From: Holtermannia corniformis
Lineage: Eukaryota; Basidiomycota; Tremellomycetes; Holtermanniales
Length of the DNA: 64,000 nucleotides
NCBI GenBank assembly: GCA_001599935.1
Contig: BCIJ01000012.1
Coordinates: forward strand, 346,483-410,482
Direction of reading: 5' to 3'
Part shown: piece by piece, positions 54,784-64,000 of the stretch
Layout of the letters: each line of letters opens with the position of its first letter
How positions within the stretch are numbered: position 1 is the stretch's first letter
Translations under genes and position numbers: made by a program
The notes under the pieces: model-generated
What the model was told of the DNA's origin: nothing
What the model saw: the letters and a program-made list of their open reading frames with translations, nothing else
The model's database searches: none

Positions 54784-55161
54784 TCACTCGGCTTTGTTTC
54801 CTTCCCAGATCGAAGCGACGGCGTCTTCATCAGGCATCTCGTAATTGCCGCAGCTGGTACACAGCTTGAGACGGCTGACCACCTGGTAGCGCGAGATGTC
54901 CTTCGAACAAACTCGGCACCCATCGACGGTGTTGGAGTAGTAATCGGTCAAGCAACTCTCGCTGCAAATAGCTGGGCAGTATTGGTTGAGCTCTGGATCT
55001 GACTTGGAGGGGTTACCGCACATGGTGCACTGCAATGAGACCGTCAAGCGTTTCTTGAAGCACGAGTCGCATACGGGCACTGTCCCCGAGGGGCTGGCCG
55101 TCCACTTTGACGTCCCAGCAGTCGTGCAGTAGTGACAAGTCATGGCTGATGATGTTGCCAT
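54784..55161 (-). CDS. Cys-rich family member 3, 125 aa, unrecognised
   Basis: The most complete copy, single exon, ATG 55161 with a second Met at 55143. Pairs are CHYC, CDSCF, CTMCG, CPAICSESC, CRVC and CTSCG, followed by an acidic tail (YEMPDEDAVASIWEGNKAE). The first half, MTCHYCTTAGTSKWTA, matches copy 2 in the spacing C-x2-C followed by a Trp-containing loop. The pattern suggests three tandem zinc-binding modules. No signal peptide or membrane helix. I know no named family with this order, although zinc-ribbon or MYND-like folds are possible. It lies between copy 2 and the EXO1 3' end. Confidence 0.65.
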   Translation of the reverse strand: MATSSAMTCHYCTTAGTSKWTASPSGTVPVCDSCFKKRLTVSLQCTMCGNPSKSDPELNQYCPAICSESCLTDYYSNTVDGCRVCSKDISRYQVVSRLKLCTSCGNYEMPDEDAVASIWEGNKAE

Positions 55162-55455
55162 GTGCGGCGCGTACTGTGGCCTTATGCAGCCATGACAGAT
55201 TGGGTTGAGCCGGCCGAATCGTCAGCTGTCTGTGAATTTGTTCAATCGGCGACGCGGGGTTGTCCACCTGGCGCCACCCCCCTTTCTTTCGGAACTTGAA
55301 AGAGACGTAGTTTGTCTGAAATTACGAAGACCGCAGGAGAAAAGAGAGGAGAAAGGAGAGGCATGTCCCAATGTGCTGCCTTACCAGGTTGCTTTGACGG
55401 CAGAGGGTACAGGTTGACATTGCTTGCATTACTATACAACACAAAGCCAGGAAAT

Positions 55456-58072
55456 CTACAACCCAGAGAAGCGGTATGCTTGTAGCTTCTGCGAGCCTGA
55501 CAGTCTCGGCTGGTTGACTGATGTTGTACGCGTCGGCGACGTCAGCGGCACGGCCGCAACTTTAGCCTTGACTTCAGCAACGAGGACCTTGCTTGGGACG
55601 TTGATGGACTCGGCGGCAAGGATCCGCGAGTTGCTGAGCGGTGTCAAAGGTTGACGGGGCGCAGCGGTGATCAGGGGTCGCGGAGTGATTGGAGATGGGC
55701 GCTTCGTCTATAAACGTCAATATTCAGTCGAGACAGGCTTTCGGTGCACGCACCACACTTGATAGCGAATACCGATTGCGCCAGCCATCTGCCACTCTGC
55801 GCGCCTTTTCTCGTCGTGTCTCTTCCTCTAGCAAGACCTCAGCCTCTGGGGTCATGATCTCATCTTCCTCGACGCTACTGGCGATGGACAGCGCACGCGG
55901 TCGCTTGCGCATGCCACCATCCTCAGGTGACGAGATAACGTCGGCGGACTCGCGCCGCGGGGGTGAGATCGACGCTGGTACAATGACGGAGCGGGTGTGT
56001 GCCATAGGCGTGACCACGGACAAAAACGGCGTCCTCGTGTTGAGAGGCGGCTGCGCCTGGTGGTCGCCGTGTGGTGGACTCGAGATATCTGGACCTAGTG
56101 GTGACGTGAAATCTATCCCGCGTTCTCGAGCCTTTTCTGGTGTTCCATGCGATGAAGACAGCGCAGGCGACGGTGTTCGCTGGCGCATCTCCTCGTCTGC
56201 CAGCTCAACGCTTGGTCCAGCCACCTTGCCAATCGGCCCATCGTCAAACACAATGTCGACTTCAGGCGCATCTTCGTATGCTCTGGACGCGCGAGCGCTA
56301 AAGAACTTGCTGCTCTTGTTCGCGATGACCGTCGAGCCCGCCTCACGCCGAGGCAGCTTGCCGCGAGCAACGACCGAGAGTGGTGGAGACGCAGCCGGCA
56401 AATCTGACAATCGCGTCGGGCCCGAGCAAGGTGCTCCGATCGGCTTGGGTAGGACTGGCTTGACCTTGGCTCGTCCGTCGGGTGTCCCTGTGTGTACGCC
56501 GTCAGTGCCGCGCGGGCGACCCGCCAGGAATGACGCACGAGTCACCCATCGATCCATCGGTCCCGCTATGGCCGATGTATTGGCTTTCGACGACTGCCCT
56601 AGGACGGGCTGTCCGTCATTAGCGTTGGCTCACTCGCACAGACACGCGGCCCACCTTGAAGTCCAGAGGGACCGTCTTGATCGGTCGATAGTCTGGCCAC
56701 AGGTCTTCGATCGGCAGCTTGGTCATTGGATGCAGGTCACCTGTCGCGATCCCCTTTGCCACTGTTGGCTCATGCTCGCTGTGTTCGCGTCAGCATTGAA
56801 CACGGTGTTATACCTCAACGCACGGTCCAATATATCCGCACTCGACCTCGCCTAGACCCCCCTCGGGCAGCTCCAAGAGAGGGACCATGCACTCGAGCCG
56901 AGGGTCGTATACGCGTTGGTGGACAAAGGCGAGTTCTGCGAGGGTGAAGTCGGCAGCATAGGTTGTCGGGACCTTGAGCATGCCCTCCAATCGCACGGAC
57001 TGGATGATCTGCCAAAGTGCAATCAGTGAGTGACGGCAGCCAAGATGAGGTGGACTGACCTTTTCAACCGTCTTGTAGCGCCGCATGAGGCGATGTGCCG
57101 TCTTGATCCCAATACCCGGAATCGACTCGAGGTAGTCACAGCCCGATAGGATCTGATCATTCTCCGTTAGCTGCCAGCCGTGCTTCAGTCACCGGTATCA
57201 CTCACCGCCATCCTCCGAAACTGCAGATCCGTCCAGCCGCCCATCGGGAACTCTCGCAGCTTGTCGAAACGTGCACGGTGTATTGACATGCAGTCACCGT
57301 TCCCGTCGAGCTTGAAGATAACCTTTTGGCAGCCGAACACGAGCAAGTCCGAGTCTTCCGTGATGATGCCGTCGACGAGCCCCTCGCGCTCCAGAAAGCA
57401 CAGCTGTGCATCGGCCTCGTATGGCGCGACAATGTATTGCACGTTCTCGGCGCGAAGAGCCTGTAGCGCCTGTCAGCTGTTGTTGTATCTATCAGGCGGT
57501 GAATGCAAGCCGACCTTGATCAACTGATACGCCATCTCGGGCGTCACATCGACGCATTTCGTGTAGAAGTCGCGAGCCTCTCTGCTCCGGCCTTGTGATT
57601 CGAGTGCCGTTGCCCGTTGCAGGTTCACCGCCCGCGATCTGCGCGCAAATGTCAGCTCGCCGCCCATCAATGCTGACAAGACTGACTTTTCACGAGAGAC
57701 CTCTGTGCCGCCCTTGGCCGGGAGGTAACCGCCGTCGAACACGATTATGGGGTGGATCTTGTGATGGCGCAAGAGCCGTACTCGATGCATCGCATAATCG
57801 ACGAACCGTGTCGTCCGCTTGTTCTTGACCAGGTCTTCTGCGCAACCAAATGCGCCTTTGTGAAGCCAGACGTAGGCCTATGAGGTTAGTTTACGCGACG
57901 ATAGCTCAGCATGCATCGTGACACACATCTACCGCAAGGCTGATCAATGTGATTAGCCGACGTTGCGGGACAAACACAGGGCCATGACCACTGACCGCTG
58001 ACCAGCATAAGTCGCAATGTTCTCTGTGACCTGAGCCTCCTTGAGGAGCGGCAGCAGCCCCTGGATACCCAT
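55456..58072 (-). CDS. EXO1: Exonuclease 1 (XPG/Rad2 family)
   Basis: 5'-3' exonuclease and flap nuclease for mismatch repair and break resection. The N-terminal XPG domain: MGIQGLLPLLKEAQVTENIA, RLAVDAYVWLHKGAF with the first catalytic Asp, MHRVRLLRHHKIHPIIVFDG. The internal domain: NVQYIVAPYEADAQLCFLER with metal-binding acids, IITEDSDLLVFGCQKVIFKL, then the helix-hairpin-helix CDYLESIPGIGIKTAHRLMR. A long disordered Ser/Pro-rich tail ends SGSQKLQAYRFSGL. A 13-nt exon (57927-57939) encodes LAVD. The start ATG is at 58072 and the stop at 55456. GTCACGTGAC lies 126 bp upstream. Confidence 0.93.
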
Positions 58073-59148
58073 TGCGGAGCGTCACGCCTGTCAGTAGTTT
58101 CACGCGTTGATTCTCTGTACCGATCCGTCTCGAAATTGGGTCTGACAGTTGATGGTCGATCGCGCGGTTGTAAAGTCACACGCGTTGGTTCATTGCGGTC
58201 ACGTGACAGTAAACACGGTTTACGTGAGTGACAGCACAGTCTGGCGCGACGTGCTCATGGCGTAAGCAAGCAAGCTCGCTACGCAGCTGCCCTCTGGGTG
58301 AACACTTTAGGCCTCGCTGCTGTCGTATCGACGAGGTGTCAAGCTGCCAGTTGATTGTGGCCCCGGGTGCAACACTGCTGCACCGTACGCTGCGTTTGTA
58401 TAGGAACAGTCATATGAGGGCGATTTCAAGCGACTGCACATCGAGGTGGAGAGCAGCAGACGCCCATGCAGCTGCATTTGCTTTGCCTTCCTGGTATCCG
58501 CAGACTTTTCGCCGTGCGCCTCACTCTGAAACGCGTTTCATCCCCTTTTGTGCCGCACGTGGTCTGGCTGGATTTACGTAAGCCCTCTCACTGTGCCGTG
58601 CACGGATCGCCCATTGTTCGACCCGAACGGGCCAAAGCAGCGACGAACAGCGTACGAGACGACAGCAAACGAGCTCTGGCAGCGACGACCACGTACGAGA
58701 CCGAACGAGACGAACAGTGCAAGGAACATCTTGGTGATCACAAAGGAGGTGTCAGCTGCGGCCCTGAGCAGCGTGCGGGACCTGTAGTTGTCAAAGTGAG
58801 TCCTGGCCACTGAGGCGGCCGTTTCGATAGCCTAGACAGTTGTTCGAGACTCTGCTGTGCTAGTAAGCTGCATCTGCCAGATCAGCAGCTCTTCATGTTC
58901 GAGTGAACCGAAATCGCAGCACCCAAGGACGACCGTGAGCCAAGCCAGTTGAGCTCAATAATGGTAAAGCTTGGGATAGCCATGGTGTGGGATGAGCTTG
59001 GACTTCGCCTTTGCTCTCCAGCCATGCATCCGACTGTCAAGAATTCAGTCTAAAGCTGACCCTCGTCCAGCACACGTAGCCATCTCACACTACAAGCTTG
59101 GCCATCTCCATTTCCTTCTTTCCTCGAACACCGTTCGCATAGCACATT
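58073..59148. other. Long region between EXO1 and the MAP kinase
   Basis: GTCACGTGAC at 58198-58207 belongs to the EXO1 promoter. A minus-strand frame at 58574-58810 has a hydrophobic stretch (FVITKMFLALFVSFGLV) but nothing else supports it. No RNA gene recognised. Confidence 0.35.
58198..58207. promoter_or_regulatory. GTCACGTGAC upstream of EXO1
   Basis: Palindromic bHLH-type site 126 bp upstream of the EXO1 ATG. Confidence 0.5.
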
Positions 59149-60801
<1,653 letters not shown>

Positions 60802-61205
60802 CGCCGGATGGGTAGGGAGATGGGCTTATATCTTGTGCCACGATGCATCTTGTGAATTTGGACATATGGTTGCCCTGATCTGGTGGCTCAGCGCCGCATA
60901 TGCGGCACATTCGGATCACCAGTCATTTGTTCACAAAGTGTTGAGTGGCGAGCTCTCAGGGGGTTAATAGCGGCGTTATCGGGGTCTTGGCCAGGCAGGG
61001 CGAAACTACTTTAGCTCGGCTCGAGCCTCGAGATGTAACCAACGATCACTGCCCCAACACAAATCAGCTTGTGGTTTTCATGTGGTTGATCCGACTGTCG
61101 TTTCAAAGGATAAACTCAAAGGATGCTCACGCAGGCTGCAGCGGTTTGAACCCGTCATCCCGCTATCAGAAGAGCACAGCTTGTTCATCTGTGGAGCAAT
61201 CGACC
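60802..61205. other. Intergenic, nothing recognised
   Basis: About 400 bp between the MAP kinase stop and the next start. No motif stood out. Confidence 0.35.
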
Positions 61206-62436
61206 ATGTCGTACGCATGCGAGGAGCATAGGACGGCCGCACAGCGCGTGTATCTCAACGCGATTATCATGGCCAACATCCTTGACCGCCTGCCTCTCGG
61301 GGTTGTGGCAACGTGCATGCGCACGACACGCGACTTGCTCGAACAAGGGGCTCGTGTCCTGTATCACGACATGACGCCAGAGAAAGTGGCGAGCATCAAC
61401 ATTGCATCCCCTGAGGTGAGAATCCTGCCCGTCGTGAACCCGAGCCTGACCTACGATTGTGCAGCGCCGCAAGCTATACAGCAACTGTGCGCGTCACTTG
61501 CCGCTACCCGATCCTGTACCGAAGCACTTCACGTTGAACCTGCTTGCTTTTCTAAACGTTCGCAGTATAGATCTGCCGATCATCAAGACGCCGGGTATGG
61601 AGTGGCGAACAACACTGCACTTCATCATTGCAGACGTGTGGGATCCAAGGAGCCAGGGCAGTGTGGAGGCGATATTCAGGTGCCGTGCTTGCGGCCCTCT
61701 GGCGAAGGGGCAAACTCTCGAACCGAAGATCGAAAGCACGCCCCTGCCACCGTGCAGAGCACTGGAATACCGAGTGTCGGCGAAATCGAGCATGGATCCT
61801 CGAGAGGTGTCGCTCACAATCCGCCGTATGATCGATGATCCGTTCTTCGCTTACCTCACGGTTCTCGAGCTTGGAGAAGGCTGCTCGCCGCTCACCTTGT
61901 CTGCTGCCAATGCAAGCCTGCTGGTGAGCCATCTGTCATGTGAGCGAATAACACAAGTACGCTTCACCGCAACGGTCACCCGATCACTCTTGTCGGCAAT
62001 TGGCCGTCTTCGAGCACTTCGGACATTGGCCTTGTACGATCATCAAGAGCCCACCGTGGACCTTTGGACAGCTCTCGGCGCTCTGGGCAAATGCAAGAGG
62101 CTCGTGTGCCTCACGCTGCCCGTCTTCCTCAGCAGCAATGGACAGGCAGTGGAGCTCGCCTCTGTCGAGGCAATGCGGACCTGTGCATTACCCAACCTTG
62201 AGGATCTCATCATTGTGACACCGAAGCCGCAAGTCGCCTCACTCGAACTTGCCCACCATCTTCTGACTGTCGTACCAACAACTTGCATGATCACGGTACG
62301 CATTCGAGTACCCGACGTGGAAGCTTCCTCGTATGCGTTTGATCAGAGCGCGGATTGGACGCAGAAGCTCAAGGAGGATCGACAAGCTTTGCTGCATGGA
62401 GTGAGGCAACCCGGGAGCGTATGCGTTTGTGATTGA
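61206..62436 (+). CDS. F-box/LRR-like protein, about 393 aa
   Basis: Exon 1 (61206-61415) has an F-box-like helix set: YLNAIIMANILDRLPLGVVA, then TCMRTTRDLLEQGARVLYHD. A 49-nt intron (61416-61464) with a CTGAC branch point leads to a single long exon. That exon contains irregular leucine-rich segments: FAYLTVLELGEGCSPLTL, CERITQVRFTATVTRSLLSA, LRALRTLALYDH, CKRLVCLTLPVFLSS and LPNLEDLIIVTPK. The gene ends at 62436. The next gene downstream has the same two-exon layout and opening, so these are tandem paralogues. A role as a ubiquitin-ligase substrate receptor is inference. Confidence 0.6.
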
Positions 62437-62655
62437 ACTCTTCAGCCACGACTGTTGAGCCTGAATCACATTAAGAATGACATACCCTACATGCATGATG
62501 TACTAGGCTTTTTGTACATCTACCATTCCGCGCTAGGCGAATGCCGATATGCAGCGCAGGGAAGGGAAAGTGCCACACTCGCCGCCGATTGTGCTGAGGA
62601 CCGTGCGCTCCAGTCAAGACTTTACACGTTCCCCTATTCATACAAGCGATGTACC

Positions 62656-64000
62656 ATGGCAGACCTTAGCGGCAGTCAAAAGTACATGGGTCAAACACAG
62701 AACAGCTCGAAGCCGTCTCGCCGAGTTGCGGCCAATGCCGAATTGATGGGCATGATCTATGCCCAGCTGTCGAAAGCGGAGCTGTTGAGATGTGCTGTGG
62801 CCTCTCGAACATCGCTGCGCGTGGCCGTTCCACATCTTTACCATAGCACCACTAGCGACATTGTGGAGTATCTGGCTGCGGCGTATTGCCCTCCTGTGGG
62901 TTTGCCATAGGAACGAGGAAGAGACGTTGACATTTGGTAGCAGCGACAAGGTTTCTATCTGGGGCACGTCCGACGTCTGGAGCTGCGAGACATCAAGAGC
63001 TATTCGGAGATGCAGCGACGCTTGGCCGCCTTCCCAAACATATCTGAGATCGCTCTACCCAGCCGTTGCAGGCGACACTGCAGCTGGACGGTTACCGCCT
63101 TGGCTACGCCCAGCGGTGATGCGGAGGATTGGTTCTCAAACGGGACGACCAGTATTACCGGCTATACTGTCGAGTGCCACGGTCAGACTACGGTCCTGGG
63201 CGAGACTCTCCAACCTGTCGCTTCCTTATATGGGGCTGAGTGGACACGTCGAGGCGTCGACTGCCGACTGCAATTGGACGAAGAAAATGGAGATACAACC
63301 TCCTTGCTGGGGACGAAGCTGCTAGAAGCTCCGTTCCTCGCACAGATCAAATATCTCGATGTCACTGGGCAGAAAGACGCCATCGACGGCGGCGATCTAG
63401 TTTCAATCTTGGAGTCGGTCTCGCCGCTGTCGCATCTTCGTGTACGTGCAACGACAAGGACAGCGGTATTTCAAACAATTGCACGTCTGCATGCTTGCAT
63501 CAGAGCTATACATGTAACCGATCCGGTCAACGACGAACCGATAGACCTCGGTATCATGCTCAAAACCCTCACTCCTTGCACTCAGTTGCAGAATCTAGAG
63601 TTCACTACGCAATACCCAAATCCCTTGCAACCCGATCAGCACTGGCATGATCGTCCTTCTCTCGACGAGGTTCGTCGCGTCGCTTTCCCTCGCCTGACGT
63701 CGATCGTGCTCCAATCCACTCCACCCACTATTCCCATGTCGGCTCTCGCATGGCTGCTGATGCCATATGTGCCCCTCTCCTGCCCTGTGCAGCTCGAAAT
63801 CTACGTAGCTGGCACGTCGGAACCCACTCGTGGCCGGACCAAAGTGTGGTCACAAGCCCTCGATAGGGAGCGATGTCTGCTCCTCAACGCGGCGCGAGGG
63901 CGTGTTGGATGGTCTAGAGAAGTCAGCAAGGTCGGAGGTGGCTTCCAACACGCCACCTCGTTGACCAGCGGGCAGACTTCAGCTGTCACTCAGGTGATCA
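62656..64000 (+). CDS. F-box/LRR-like protein, tandem paralogue, cut by the window end
   Basis: ATG 62656 (MADLSGSQKYMGQTQNSSKP) leads to an F-box-like stretch, AANAELMGMIYAQLSKAELL then RCAVASRTSLRVAVPHLYHS, parallel to exon 1 of the upstream gene. A 45-nt intron (62896-62940) precedes one long exon that is open to the end of the window, with LRR-like pieces such as HVRRLELRDIKSYSEMQRRL, FLAQIKYLDVTGQKDAIDGG, TPCTQLQNLEFTTQYPN and AFPRLTSIVLQSTPP. The 3' end is missing. Sequence identity with its neighbour is low, so the duplication is old or the pair diverges quickly. Confidence 0.55.

Noticed and set aside
55689..56855. 388-codon plus-strand open frame
   Set aside because: It is antisense to the Ser/Pro-rich EXO1 tail, has no family motif, and reflects GC-rich codon bias.
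58574..58810. Possible small secreted protein on the minus strand
   Set aside because: Only a hydrophobic stretch supports it; no promoter, splice or homology evidence.

Overview
The window is a gene-dense nuclear segment of an intron-rich fungus, most likely a basidiomycete. The evidence is very frequent short introns (about 35-60 nt) with CTGAC/CTAAC branch points and plainly fungal gene content: chitin synthase activator SKT5, a yeast-type amino acid permease, a fused biotin gene, a Kss1/Fus3-type MAP kinase and a Cdc15/Imp2-type F-BAR protein. A Pucciniomycotina yeast such as Mixia would fit, but I cannot prove it. Nothing bacterial, viral or transposon-like was recognised, and I found no tRNA, rRNA or CRISPR.

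Layout. 1-8.2 kb: 5' part of NPL4, a patch of small unrecognised genes, SKT5, then more orphans. 9.3-12.5 kb: RAD52 and a bZIP-like protein. 12.5-14.2 kb: no clear gene. 14.2-20.3 kb: a small unknown gene, PAAF1/Rpn14, COG2 and RPB10. 20.5-29.3 kb: a PP2A-like phosphatase, a mitochondrial acyl-CoA dehydrogenase, a probable mS34 mitoribosomal protein and a fused dethiobiotin synthetase/DAPA aminotransferase. 29.4-36.6 kb: an F-BAR/SH3 protein and two orphans. 36.9-45.2 kb: NUP98-NUP96 precursor and a Kv-type potassium channel. 45.4-51.4 kb: amino acid permease, capping guanylyltransferase and CPSF30. 51.4-55.2 kb: three copies of an unrecognised Cys-rich family around an F-box-like gene. 55.4-64 kb: EXO1, a MAP kinase and two tandem F-box/LRR-like genes, the last cut by the window end.

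Many genes form head-to-head pairs over 150-420 bp (PAAF1/COG2, RPB10/phosphatase, acyl-CoA dehydrogenase/mS34, biotin gene/F-BAR, NUP98/Kv, capping enzyme/CPSF30). Several of these promoters carry CACGTG, often as GTCACGTGAC. The small orphan genes instead have TATA-like boxes about 25-45 nt upstream of the ATG.

The most unusual signals are gene-structural. GC-AG introns sit directly behind the start codon in NPL4 and RPB10, and another lies in SKT5. Microexons of 3, 11, 11 and 13 nt encode parts of core motifs in the F-BAR, biotin, Kv and EXO1 genes. Two outsized introns (1,668 and 971 nt) stand out, one with an apparent antisense gene inside. The best candidate for an undescribed biological family is the Cys-rich tandem cluster, one copy of which is decaying.
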